DNA of 64,000 nucleotides from an uncultured Clostridia bacterium (GTDB taxonomy: Bacteria > Bacillota > Clostridia > Peptostreptococcales > Anaerovoracaceae): the NCBI GenBank assembly GCA_934271235.1, contig CAKQQT010000011.1, positions 22,572 to 86,571 of the forward strand, given 5' to 3'. The notes beneath the pieces were generated by a model, which did not search any database, had not been told where the DNA came from, and saw only the letters and a program-made list of their open reading frames with translations. Position numbers and translations under genes: made by a program. This document shows, piece after piece, positions 35,217 through 44,305 of this stretch; position 1 is the stretch's first letter; each line of letters starts with the position of its first letter.

Positions 35217-36257
35217 TTAATCTAAAATGTGCGCCACCGCCTGTACCAGCTTTACATTATCCTCATGCAGCCGTACCGCGACACGATAATAGCCCTTGCC
35301 AAGACCCGCGTAATTGCTGCAGTCCCGCACCAAAAATCCAGCCGCGCGCAGCTTTTCGCCGAGGGTTTCCTCTCCGCGAAAAAAAATATAGTTTGCCTGC
35401 GAAGCATAGGTGCGGCAGCCCAGCTTGTCCAGCGCTTGCAAAAGATACGAGCGCTCCGCGCGCAGCGTCATGAGGCTTTCTCTTACATAAGCGTCCTCCG
35501 CGAGTGCCGCGAGCCCTGCCGCCTGCGCGAGCGAAGAAACATTCCATGGCTGTACGCTGCGTTCCAGCTTTTCGATGATCGTCGGATTGCTTGAGATGCC
35601 GTACCCCAGTCGTACCCCTGCCATCGCATACAGCTTGGTAAACGCCTTGAGCAGAATCACATGCGGATACGCCGCCAGCTCCCCAAGCATCGTAAATTCC
35701 TCCGGCTTTTCCACAAAGTCTAAAAAGCATTCGTCTAACACGACGATGCAGTCAAGCGCCCCGGCGCGTCGAATCACCCGTTCGGTTTCCTCTCGCGAAA
35801 GCAGGTTTCCGGTCGGATTATTCGGATTGCAGAGAAAAACCATGTCGATATCTTCCGTTATCTGCTCTGCAAAGTCCATGGGCAGCGCGAAGCCGTCCGC
35901 TTCCGCGGTATGCACATATTGGATCTCACACCCTACGGTTTCCAATGCCTGTGCGTACTCCGCAAAGGTCGGTGCCGGAAGCAGCGCTTTTTTGGGTTTC
36001 AAGGCTGTCACCGCAGCAAAGATCACCTCTGCCGCACCGTTTCCAAAGAAAATCCATGTGCCCGGGACATGCAGCTTTGCAGACAAGGCATCGCGCAACA
36101 GGCTGCACTGCACATCGGGATAATGTCCGATCTGACCTGCTGCCCGGCAGATCGCGTCCTGTACGCGCTGCGGCGGTCCAAATGGATTGCAATTCGAAGA
36201 GAAATCTATCATATCCGGATGGCGGTAAATATCACCGCCATGAATCATTTTTTTCAT
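35217..36257 (-). CDS. cobD: Threonine-phosphate decarboxylase (CobD type)
   Basis: The 346-residue PLP enzyme is HisC-like, with NPNNPTG, a DECFLDF segment and the Schiff-base lysine in KAFTKLYAMAGVRLGY. In this setting, between cbiB and cbiP, it should decarboxylate threonine phosphate to the aminopropanol phosphate that CbiB attaches to cobyric acid. Histidinol-phosphate aminotransferase activity is less likely because of the operon context. Its 5' end overlaps cbiB by four bases. Confidence 0.9.
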   Translation of the reverse strand: MKKMIHGGDIYRHPDMIDFSSNCNPFGPPQRVQDAICRAAGQIGHYPDVQCSLLRDALSAKLHVPGTWIFFGNGAAEVIFAAVTALKPKKALLPAPTFAEYAQALETVGCEIQYVHTAEADGFALPMDFAEQITEDIDMVFLCNPNNPTGNLLSREETERVIRRAGALDCIVVLDECFLDFVEKPEEFTMLGELAAYPHVILLKAFTKLYAMAGVRLGYGISSNPTIIEKLERSVQPWNVSSLAQAAGLAALAEDAYVRESLMTLRAERSYLLQALDKLGCRTYASQANYIFFRGEETLGEKLRAAGFLVRDCSNYAGLGKGYYRVAVRLHEDNVKLVQAVAHILD

Positions 36258-37240
36258 AAAGCGCCCCCTCCGTAAAGGAAAAAGCTGATGCCGCCGAGAA
36301 GCAGCGCCGATAAGAACGCGCCCAGATACATGAGCCGGTTTACGCGCCGGATGTCATCCGGTCTGACCGGCTGCAGCGGATCGCCGATAAACGGCTTTTC
36401 ATAAAGCTTCCCGAAGTAGTAAGCATTGCCTGCGAGCTGTATATCCAGCGCACCGGCCGCCGCAGCCTCGGTATGGGCTGAATTCGGACTGGCATGCTTA
36501 CGGCGATCCCGAAAAAAAATCCTCGCAGCGTTTTTTCCGTCAAAGGGTCCGAGATACGCGCTGAGAACCAAAATCAGCCCCGCAAGTCTTGCCGGAATGA
36601 AATTCGCGATATCATCCAATTTTGCCGCGCATCGTCCAAAATACAGAAACCGTTCATTTTTATATCCAAGCATGGAATCCATCGTATTGATGGCTTTGTA
36701 AAGGTACATGCACACCGGACCGCCCAGCGCCATATAGAGCATCGGCGCAAACACGCCGTCACCGAAATTCTCTGCCACCGTTTCCACCGCGGCCTTCGTC
36801 ACGCCTGTTTCATCCAGGTTGTCCGTATCTCGACCGACAATTCTGGAAACAGCTGCTCTGCCGTCTGCAAGACTTTCCGGCTTGCCGGAGGTCAGTGCAT
36901 CGTACACCAGCATACTTTCGTCTCTCAGAGAACGAACCGCAAGCATCTGATAACACAGAAAGCTCTCCAACGCGATACCGATGCCGGTATGCAGCTGATA
37001 TGCCAGATACAGAAGTCCGAAGGTTACTATACCGGTCACCGCCAACGTACCGATAACCAGCATAGCGCCGCCTGCCAGCTCGCCCCGCGGTGTTTTCGGC
37101 AAAATTTTTCTGAAGATTTTTTCAAGCAGGTCAATCACCTTACCGATCAGTCTGACCGGATGATAGAGCCAGCGCGGATCGCCGATGGCAAGGTCCAAAA
37201 GGAATCCTGCCATCAAAGCGATACCTGTATTGTTGAGCAT
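36254..37240 (-). CDS. cbiB: Adenosylcobinamide-phosphate synthase
   Basis: The 328-residue membrane protein has the CbiB start LLDLAIGDPRWLYHPVRLIG and ETVAENFGDGVFAPMLY, with four to five spans. It joins adenosylcobyric acid and aminopropanol phosphate. I chose ATG 37240 after ACGGAGAC; the longer reading runs into the end of cbiA. The 4-base overlap with the cobD-type gene downstream fits a shared step. Confidence 0.94.
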   Translation of the reverse strand: MLNNTGIALMAGFLLDLAIGDPRWLYHPVRLIGKVIDLLEKIFRKILPKTPRGELAGGAMLVIGTLAVTGIVTFGLLYLAYQLHTGIGIALESFLCYQMLAVRSLRDESMLVYDALTSGKPESLADGRAAVSRIVGRDTDNLDETGVTKAAVETVAENFGDGVFAPMLYMALGGPVCMYLYKAINTMDSMLGYKNERFLYFGRCAAKLDDIANFIPARLAGLILVLSAYLGPFDGKNAARIFFRDRRKHASPNSAHTEAAAAGALDIQLAGNAYYFGKLYEKPFIGDPLQPVRPDDIRRVNRLMYLGAFLSALLLGGISFFLYGGGAL

Positions 37241-37254
37241 GGAAGTCTCCGTTC

Positions 37255-38718
37255 TTACAGCCCTCTGAAACGGCTGCATTTGTCTAAAAAGATCTGCGCG
37301 AATTTTGGATTCGCGTAGTAGTAAATATGTGGGAATCCTGCCAGGAGGTTCGCTCTGCTGATGATGCAGTCCCAGTTTCGCTTGCCTGCCGGTTTCTGTG
37401 CGTGAAAGGCTGTTCCGTTGGCGGTGGTATCATAACAGTGGAACTCGTGTGCCTTGAGCACGCCGATCTTCCCATATCCATCAAAATATCCCGCGTCTCC
37501 GGTTTCCGCCTCGTGCTGCGTGTTTCCATCCGCCGCGGGCGGTTTCGCGCGGTTTTCCGTCAAGTCGATATAGCCGAAGCGTCCCAAACGCTCTGTCCGA
37601 TAGCCGTCTCCCTCTGTCAGACCGACCATCGGCCAAGCGTTCCCTTGCAGATCCTGCAGGGACTTGCCTAAATACAGGAAACCGCCGCATTCCGCCAAGA
37701 TCGGTATCCCCTCCGCGTAAGCGCTGCGGATGCTCTCCTGCATCGTCTGGTTTACCGAAAGCCGCTCCGCATAAAGCTCCGGATAGCCGCCGTAAAAAAT
37801 CATGCCATCGAGCTTCGCCGGAATCTTACAATCTGAAATCGGCGAAAATGGCACAATTTCAGCCCCTAAACGTTCCAAAAGCTTGAGGTTGTCCTCATAG
37901 AAAAAACAAAATGCCGCATCGCGCGCCACCCCGATACGCAGCTTCGGTGCGTCTCCTGTGCGATGCCACGCCCCGAAAAGCGGCGCTTCCTCTGCGCCTG
38001 CCGCAAGCGGATCGATGCCGCTGACGGCGGGTGCGGTCTGCGCGATGGCAAGGAGCTTGTCGAGATCGACGGTGTTTGCGACAACCTCCGCGAGCTGCTG
38101 CAGCTTTTCGCGCAGATCCGCCACTTCATCTGGCATGACCAGCCCCAGGTGACGACTTTCCAGATGGATATCCGTAAGCTCCGGCAGCCAGCCGATGACG
38201 GGAATCCCACAGGCTTCCTCGATATAATCCTTGAGCAGACGGTACATCGGCTCTTTGACATGATTGAGGATCACACCGGCAATGCCGCTGTCCGCTTTGA
38301 AGTTTTGAAAGCCTTGAATCTGTGCCGCCAGCGACGCGCTGACCCCTTTGCCGTTGACAATCAGAATGGCCGGTGTCTGCGTTGCTCTGCCTACGTCATA
38401 GGTGCTTGCCTTCTGACTGATACCGCCCAGTCCGTCATAATAGCCCATGACGCCTTCGATGATCGCGATATCGCAGTCCCTGGCGCACTCCGTAAACAGC
38501 CAGCGCAGACTTTCGTCATCCAAAAAGAAAGTATCCAGATTACCGGATACCGTCCCCAGCACTTTTTTGTGGAACATGGGGTCGATATAGTCCGGTCCGC
38601 ACTTAAAGGAAGCGGGTTTGATGCCGCGATTAATCAGCGCCTGCAGAATTCCGCAGGTCAGTAAGGTCTTACCGCTGCCGCTCGCGCCGGCGCACAGCAA
38701 AATTCTTGGCATTTTCAT
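37255..38718 (-). CDS. cbiA: Cobyrinate a,c-diamide synthase
   Basis: The 487-residue protein has an N-terminal P-loop GASGSGKTLLTCGI and a C-terminal glutaminase-like domain with ILAECGGFLYLG (catalytic Cys). It amidates the a and c carboxylates of cobyrinate. Three ATG codons lie close together; 38718 is best placed, seven bases after GGAGG. The first ATG (38724) is only one base from the site. Confidence 0.95.
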   Translation of the reverse strand: MKMPRILLCAGASGSGKTLLTCGILQALINRGIKPASFKCGPDYIDPMFHKKVLGTVSGNLDTFFLDDESLRWLFTECARDCDIAIIEGVMGYYDGLGGISQKASTYDVGRATQTPAILIVNGKGVSASLAAQIQGFQNFKADSGIAGVILNHVKEPMYRLLKDYIEEACGIPVIGWLPELTDIHLESRHLGLVMPDEVADLREKLQQLAEVVANTVDLDKLLAIAQTAPAVSGIDPLAAGAEEAPLFGAWHRTGDAPKLRIGVARDAAFCFFYEDNLKLLERLGAEIVPFSPISDCKIPAKLDGMIFYGGYPELYAERLSVNQTMQESIRSAYAEGIPILAECGGFLYLGKSLQDLQGNAWPMVGLTEGDGYRTERLGRFGYIDLTENRAKPPAADGNTQHEAETGDAGYFDGYGKIGVLKAHEFHCYDTTANGTAFHAQKPAGKRNWDCIISRANLLAGFPHIYYYANPKFAQIFLDKCSRFRGL

Positions 38719-38760
38719 AAGCATGCCTCCGTTTATAGTATCTTTATCGTCTTTTTCTTG

Positions 38761-40872
38761 TTATTTACCGGTTCCTCGTTTTTCTGCATCGAAGCAGAGG
38801 ATGGTGATCGGATTTTCACTTTTCATCATGGTGTAGCTGCCGACTGCATGTCCTCTGGCAACCGAAATCTGCGTTACCTCAGGCGCTCCGCATCCGTATT
38901 TTTTCGCGCAGGCAAGCGCCTGTGCGGTCGATTCCAGCGCGATGCAGTTGATCACGAAGCGGACCTGTGCAGGCTTGTGATTCCCGCAGTCAGCAAGGTC
39001 GAAAGCATCCTTTTCGCTTGCAGCTTCCTTGTTCTCCGGAAGTCTTGTCAATGCCGCTTCAACGATTGCCTCCATATTGCCTGCTGACCCACCGATGAAA
39101 ACATGCGTTGCAGGCGGAAGCTCCCGCATCGCCTCCGGCGCAAGTCCTTCGACAATATGCAGATTATCTGTTTTGAATTTCCGTCGATTGTTCTGTAGCA
39201 GCCGGATCGCTTCCGGATTTCGTTCTACCGCATAGACTCTGCCTTTGGAGGCGCGCAGCGCCATTTCTACCGATACAGAGCCGGTTCCCGCGCCGATATC
39301 ATAGCAAACGGCATCTTCGGTCAGATGCAGGCGATCCACAGATAACACGCGGATTTCCTCCTTGGTCATCGGTACCTTGCCGCGCAGGAATTCTTCATCC
39401 TTGCGGCAGTGCAGTGGATTGATCTTCGTTTCCGCCGCGCATGGATTTTCCAACAAGAGCACGCTCAGCGGATCGTGCCGGAAGCTGCATAGGTCTTTTG
39501 CTGCGCCGATCGTAATTTTTTCGTCCGCATAAGAAAGCCGCTCGCCTACCGACAGCTTCACCTCCGGCATCTCAAAATCCACCAGTTTTTGCGCTAATTC
39601 AGCCGCATCGGCAGGCTTCCCGAGAATGGAGAAAACCTTTGCGTGGTCGCGGATCAACGGAACCAGCGACTGTGTCCTGCCATGGTTGGAGACAATGACC
39701 GCGTCGTCCCAGGAGGTCCCAAGCCTTGCCGCCAGCGCAGATACGGAGGAAACCCCCGGGATCACATGAAGCTCGACACTTTCTCCAAGCATGGTCAGCC
39801 GTTCATAAAGCTTTTTTGCCCCGCTGTAAAATCCGGTGTCTCCGGAAAGCAGCACCGCGAAACGCTCATACGCGCGGTGTGTGTCGATATAGTGCGCGAT
39901 GACCGCACTGCGATATTCGTCCAAAATCGGTTTTTTTCCTCGCGCAAGGTCGAGCATCCTGCCGGAGCCGATCACATAATCTGCATCCGCGAGCGCTGCC
40001 GCCGCCTCTTCTGTCATGCTGCCTTGTCCACCGGGACCGATGCCGATGAGCGAAACCTTTACCCGCGGCTGCAGCGCAAACCGCTCTGCCAAAAGCGCTT
40101 TACAAGCCATGACCGAAATACCGGTCTCCTTGCGCGGTCTGCCGATGACGACTGCCGTACAGCCGACGGCTTCACAGGCAAGCAGCTTTTCGGCAAAGCC
40201 GCCGGCTTGTCCGGTATCCTTGGTTACCAGATAGGAAATGTCATAGGTGCGAAGCAGCGCTTCGTTCAGCTCCGTTGGAAACGGTCCCTGCATGGCGATC
40301 AGATGTTTTCCCTCAAAACCGATGGACGCGCAATGCTGTACGGACTCCGCCGTAGAAAGCACCCGCGCGAAGACCCTTTCCTGCCAGTCATCGATCGCGG
40401 TATAGGCTTGCAGCTCCTTGCTGCCTGTGGTCGCGAGGATCCTGCCCGCTCGGCTGTTTAACCAGTCGATGGCGGTTTCCATGCTGTCCAAATAGACGAC
40501 ACTGCCCATCGCGCCGTCATCTTCCGACAGCAAATGCTGTTCTTCTTGCGCTCCTTTGTCCGCAGACGCCCGCAATACGCGCAGATATTCGACATGGGTA
40601 CGCTGCGCCGCCTGCAGAATATTCTCGGTCACCGCAGCCGCATAAGGATGCGTGGCATCGATGACCAGCTCCGGTTGCTCTGTCCGCATCAAAGCTTCCA
40701 TCTCCGCGGCGGTCAGCCGCTCCGTCAGCACCCGCACCGCGTCAGAGGAGGACGCAAGCTTGCAACCATATGCAGTTGCAACGCAGACAATCGCCGGTAT
40801 ATTATTTTTGACGAGAAACGCCGAAAGCTCTCTGCCCTCGGTCGTTCCGCCGAACAAAAGGATCTTACACAT
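38761..40872 (-). CDS. Triple fusion CobK/CbiJ-CbiE-CbiT
   Basis: The 703-residue protein joins three corrin enzymes. Residues 1-255 are precorrin-6A reductase (KILLFGGTTEGRELS, IDATHPYAAAVTENI). Residues 272-478 are the CbiE methyltransferase (VSLIGIGPGG, LLSGDTGFYSG). Residues 488-690 are the CbiT methyltransferase/decarboxylase (CYDIGAGTGSVSVEM, SAM site 525-532). CbiE-CbiT fusion is common (CobL), whereas attaching CobK in front is rarer. It would carry out reduction, C5/C15 methylation and C12 decarboxylation in sequence. Its start overlaps the end of cbiH by 8 bases. Confidence 0.93.
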   Translation of the reverse strand: MCKILLFGGTTEGRELSAFLVKNNIPAIVCVATAYGCKLASSSDAVRVLTERLTAAEMEALMRTEQPELVIDATHPYAAAVTENILQAAQRTHVEYLRVLRASADKGAQEEQHLLSEDDGAMGSVVYLDSMETAIDWLNSRAGRILATTGSKELQAYTAIDDWQERVFARVLSTAESVQHCASIGFEGKHLIAMQGPFPTELNEALLRTYDISYLVTKDTGQAGGFAEKLLACEAVGCTAVVIGRPRKETGISVMACKALLAERFALQPRVKVSLIGIGPGGQGSMTEEAAAALADADYVIGSGRMLDLARGKKPILDEYRSAVIAHYIDTHRAYERFAVLLSGDTGFYSGAKKLYERLTMLGESVELHVIPGVSSVSALAARLGTSWDDAVIVSNHGRTQSLVPLIRDHAKVFSILGKPADAAELAQKLVDFEMPEVKLSVGERLSYADEKITIGAAKDLCSFRHDPLSVLLLENPCAAETKINPLHCRKDEEFLRGKVPMTKEEIRVLSVDRLHLTEDAVCYDIGAGTGSVSVEMALRASKGRVYAVERNPEAIRLLQNNRRKFKTDNLHIVEGLAPEAMRELPPATHVFIGGSAGNMEAIVEAALTRLPENKEAASEKDAFDLADCGNHKPAQVRFVINCIALESTAQALACAKKYGCGAPEVTQISVARGHAVGSYTMMKSENPITILCFDAEKRGTGK

Positions 40873-41596
40873 CTCGATAACCTCTCGGCGTCACCATTTT
40901 GCCGCTTAGGACCTTGGTCTGGGTATTGCCGATAAATACAGTCGTAAACATATCCACCTTCGTATCGCGCAGCGCTTCGAGACTCAATACCCGCATCTGC
41001 TCGCCTTCTCTGCCGATGTTGCCGACGATGCCGCAGACGGTTTCCTTCGGTTTATGCTCCATCAGAAGATCGCAGGCTTTGGCAAGATAATCAGCGCGTT
41101 TGACGCTGGACGGATTATACAGGCAGACAACGAAGTCCCCTTTTGCCGCACTGCGCAGACGTTCTTCGATCAGCTCCCACGACGTCAGGAGGTCACTGAG
41201 GCTGATGAGACAAAAGTCGTGGATCAAAGGCGCACCCAGGCACGCCGCGCCGCTGATGGCAGCGGTCACGCCCGGAATGACCGCGATTTCAATTTGCGGA
41301 TACGCGCTGCCAACCTCATACATCAGTCCCGCCATCCCGTAAACGCCGGCGTCACCGGAGCAAATCATGGCTACCGTCTGTCCTTTTGCTGCTTCTTCAA
41401 ATGCCATCACGCAGCGTTCTTTTTCTTTGCGCATCGGTGTCGTGAGGAAAGTTTTCCCCGGGAAATGTTCCTTGACTAAATCCACATAGACCGTATAGCC
41501 GATGATGACATCACAGTTTTTTAGGGTTTCACAGGCTTCGATGGTCATTTTTTCGTAAGCGCCCGGCCCGATGCCGACAACATAAATCTTATTCAA
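40865..41596 (-). CDS. cbiH: Cobalt-precorrin-3 C17-methyltransferase
   Basis: The 243-residue protein is a tetrapyrrole methylase with VVGIGPGAYEKMT at the start, MICSGDAGVYGMA and VCLYNPSSVKR, which are typical of CbiH/CobJ. It methylates C17 with ring contraction. It overlaps cbiG by 8 bases upstream and the triple fusion by 8 bases downstream. Confidence 0.95.
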   Translation of the reverse strand: MNKIYVVGIGPGAYEKMTIEACETLKNCDVIIGYTVYVDLVKEHFPGKTFLTTPMRKEKERCVMAFEEAAKGQTVAMICSGDAGVYGMAGLMYEVGSAYPQIEIAVIPGVTAAISGAACLGAPLIHDFCLISLSDLLTSWELIEERLRSAAKGDFVVCLYNPSSVKRADYLAKACDLLMEHKPKETVCGIVGNIGREGEQMRVLSLEALRDTKVDMFTTVFIGNTQTKVLSGKMVTPRGYRDV

Positions 41597-42755
41597 ATCG
41601 TATGCTTCCTTTCTTCATCGCCAAGGCGGCAGTCACGCCGTCCATGGCTGTTTTTGGCTGCAGCAGCAGCGCGCTGCCGTTGTTTTGCGGCGTTCCGGCT
41701 TCGGTATCCACAGAGGCCAGCAGCAAAGCGCTGCGTTCGCAAACATTATCTGTCCCGGTGATCTGCTTGACAAAAGCTGATCCCGTAAAACTTCCTTCCA
41801 CTTGGTTCAGCTCCGCCGCGGTAAAGAACTGCAGCGGCAGCTGCCTCTCTGCGGCAAACCGCAAGAGTCCCGCTTCCTCGCGTTTGATGTCGATGGAGGC
41901 TGCGCCTGCCAAGGCTGCCGGAGCTACGCCCGCTTGCGCAAGACAAGCCTCCACAGCCTGCGCTACGGCTTCTTCCGGCTTTCCGGCTTTCAATCCGATG
42001 CCTAAATACACCGTCTGCGGCACCAGCCACAAAACCTCCGGCTTATCGGTAAGCTCCGGCTTTCGCGGTGAAATCAGCATCGCGCCGCCGCCATGATAGT
42101 CCGCGAAGGCTTCCAGTCCTGCCAGTCGCACTTCGTCCGGCACTGCGCCTTCTACGGCGGCATCTGTATAAATCGTGATGGTTTCGCCCCGCACCAGCGC
42201 TGCTGCGACCAGCTTCGCTGCCGTAAAGTCCATGATCTTGAGTCCGTTCCTTTGTGCGAAAACATCCGGCGCCAGTTTCCGGTGCACGTCAGTGGCTGTC
42301 GTCAGCACCGCTTCGGCGCCTGTCATCGCCGCAAGCCGGCAGGCGATTGCATTCGCTCCGCCCAGATGTCCGGACAGGATGGGAATCACATATTGCAGAC
42401 GGTCATCGACAACGAGGACGGCGGGGTCGGTCTTTTTGCTGACTGCCAGCGGTCCGATGGTGCGCACCGCAATACCCGCGGACCCGACGAAGATCAGACA
42501 GTCATCCTGCGCGAAATGCTGCTTGCCCCAGTCAGTCAGCGACGCCGTAAGCGGTATCACATCCGCGCGCTCGGTCGCTGTTTCCGCAGCCGCAAGCCCT
42601 TCCGGACGCGCATCCGGTTCCGGTTCCGCGGCGAATCGCCCTTTGGCAAAAACCTTGACATTCCAATCCGGATATGCACTTTTTAAGTATTCCCTCAGCC
42701 TTCGTGCCGTTTCCTTTCCCGGCGGACTGAAGCAAAGAATCGATGCTTGTTTCAT
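41589..42755 (-). CDS. cbiG: Cobalt-precorrin-5A hydrolase
   Basis: The 388-residue protein shows the CbiG pattern: a variable N-terminus, the core IFVGSAGIAVRTIGPL and ILSGHLGGANAIACRLA, and a C-terminal domain with YLGIGLKAGKPEEAV and SIDIKREEAGL. CbiG opens the delta-lactone and releases acetaldehyde during anaerobic ring contraction. It lies between cbiF and cbiH. Confidence 0.94.
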   Translation of the reverse strand: MKQASILCFSPPGKETARRLREYLKSAYPDWNVKVFAKGRFAAEPEPDARPEGLAAAETATERADVIPLTASLTDWGKQHFAQDDCLIFVGSAGIAVRTIGPLAVSKKTDPAVLVVDDRLQYVIPILSGHLGGANAIACRLAAMTGAEAVLTTATDVHRKLAPDVFAQRNGLKIMDFTAAKLVAAALVRGETITIYTDAAVEGAVPDEVRLAGLEAFADYHGGGAMLISPRKPELTDKPEVLWLVPQTVYLGIGLKAGKPEEAVAQAVEACLAQAGVAPAALAGAASIDIKREEAGLLRFAAERQLPLQFFTAAELNQVEGSFTGSAFVKQITGTDNVCERSALLLASVDTEAGTPQNNGSALLLQPKTAMDGVTAALAMKKGSIRFE

Positions 42756-42779
42756 ACCGCGCCTTTCTTACTTACATAC

Positions 42780-43544
42780 TTACATACTCGCTTCTCGAAA
42801 TTCGGTGGTAAAGCCCGGATCGTACAGCTTGGAACGGTCATAATGACTGCAGCTTACCACGTCTCCGATAATCATCAGCGCGGTTTTGGTAATGCCGTTC
42901 TTTTTCGCGGTTTCTGCGAGTGTTCCCACAGTGCAGACGAAGGACTTTTCGTCCTCCCAGGTTGCCTTGTAGACGATGGCTGCCGGTGTGTCCGCGCTGT
43001 AACCGCCGGCAATGAGCCTTGCAGATAGTTCCTCCAAAAGTCCGGTGCTCAAAAACACCACCATGGTCGCGTGATGCGCGGCGAAGGACTCAATGCTCTC
43101 TTTCTCCGGTACCGGCGTCCTGCCTGCCATACGGGTGATGATGACACTTTGGGAAATATTCGGTAAGGTATATTCCAGATTCAGCGCCGAGGCAGCCCCG
43201 CAGAAAGAGCTGACGCCCGGGCAGTAATCATAAGGGATATTTTCTGCATCCAGCACATCCATCTGCTCCCGGATTGCGCCGTACAGACAAGGATCTCCGG
43301 TATGCAGACGCACTACCTGTTTCTCTGCCTTTACATCTTGCCGCATCACCTCCAGCACTTCTTCTAAGGTCATATGCGCGCTGTTATAGATGCTGCAGCC
43401 CGCTTTCGCGTAGTCCAGCAACTGCGGATTGACGAGAGAGCCTGCATAGATAATGGTATCAGCTTCTTCTAAGTATTGCTTTCCTCTCAGGGTGATCAGG
43501 TCAGCAGCGCCGCTGCCTGCCCCTACAAAATGAATGGTTTTCAT
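42780..43544 (-). CDS. cbiF: Cobalt-precorrin-4 C11-methyltransferase
   Basis: The 254-residue tetrapyrrole methylase starts IHFVGAGSGAADLITLRG and contains VRLHTGDPCLYGAIREQ and CPGVSSFCGAASAL, the CbiF/CobM signature. It methylates C11. Its ATG overlaps the cbiL stop by four bases. Confidence 0.95.
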   Translation of the reverse strand: MKTIHFVGAGSGAADLITLRGKQYLEEADTIIYAGSLVNPQLLDYAKAGCSIYNSAHMTLEEVLEVMRQDVKAEKQVVRLHTGDPCLYGAIREQMDVLDAENIPYDYCPGVSSFCGAASALNLEYTLPNISQSVIITRMAGRTPVPEKESIESFAAHHATMVVFLSTGLLEELSARLIAGGYSADTPAAIVYKATWEDEKSFVCTVGTLAETAKKNGITKTALMIIGDVVSCSHYDRSKLYDPGFTTEFREASM

Positions 43545-44254
43545 GCTTGTTCCTCCTGCTTTTCTTTGACAATGATGACGGAATAGTAGGACGCATCGTC
43601 CGGGATCTCCGCCGGATTCGCATAAATTTTTTCTCCCTCCATCCCACAGTTCTCTACCATGACGGCATCCTGCCCGCTCGCGAGAATCGCCGCGCGCACC
43701 GCTTTCATTTCTTTTCCCGCCTTCATCAGAATCTTCGTTCCCGGCAGCGCCAAAAGCTCCGACACACTGTCCTTCCGATAGCTGGCAGGGATCACATGCA
43801 GCGGCTGGTCTTTTTCGACCAGATCGGTATTAAGCCTTGCCGCGGCTGCTGTAAAGGAAGTGATGCCATTGATGATCTCTGTTTCATAGCCGTCTGCCGC
43901 GACCAGCTTGTGCACATACATATAGGTCGCGTACACCGTAACGTCTCCTAAAGTTAAAAAGCTGACCGTCAGCCCATCCTCCAGCAGGTCTTCGATTTGC
44001 TCCGCCGCTGCGCGGTGTCCTGCTTCCAATACCGCCTCATCCTTCACCATCGGCATTTCCACCGCTATCAGCTGTTTCTCTGTGAGCTTCTCACAGATAC
44101 CTGCCGCGATGCGATAAGCGACGGAATCCTCCGCCTGTTTGCCCGGCACGACAATGACATCGCTTTGATTTATGATTCGAACGGCTTTGATGGTCATCAG
44201 CTCCGGATCTCCCGGACCGACGCCGATGCCGTATAATTTTCCTCTTTGTTTCAT
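43541..44254 (-). CDS. cbiL: Cobalt-precorrin-2 C20-methyltransferase
   Basis: The 237-residue protein has LYGIGVGPGDPELMTIKAV and FLTLGDVTVYATYMY, the CbiL/CobI pattern. It carries out the first ring methylation after cobalt insertion. A 51-bp gap separates it from cbiD and holds only a short GC-rich stretch. Confidence 0.95.
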   Translation of the reverse strand: MKQRGKLYGIGVGPGDPELMTIKAVRIINQSDVIVVPGKQAEDSVAYRIAAGICEKLTEKQLIAVEMPMVKDEAVLEAGHRAAAEQIEDLLEDGLTVSFLTLGDVTVYATYMYVHKLVAADGYETEIINGITSFTAAAARLNTDLVEKDQPLHVIPASYRKDSVSELLALPGTKILMKAGKEMKAVRAAILASGQDAVMVENCGMEGEKIYANPAEIPDDASYYSVIIVKEKQEEQA

Positions 44255-44305
44255 CGCTTGATCCCTTCGCCGCGAACTTTTGCCGCGATGCGCGTAAAAA
44301 TTCGC

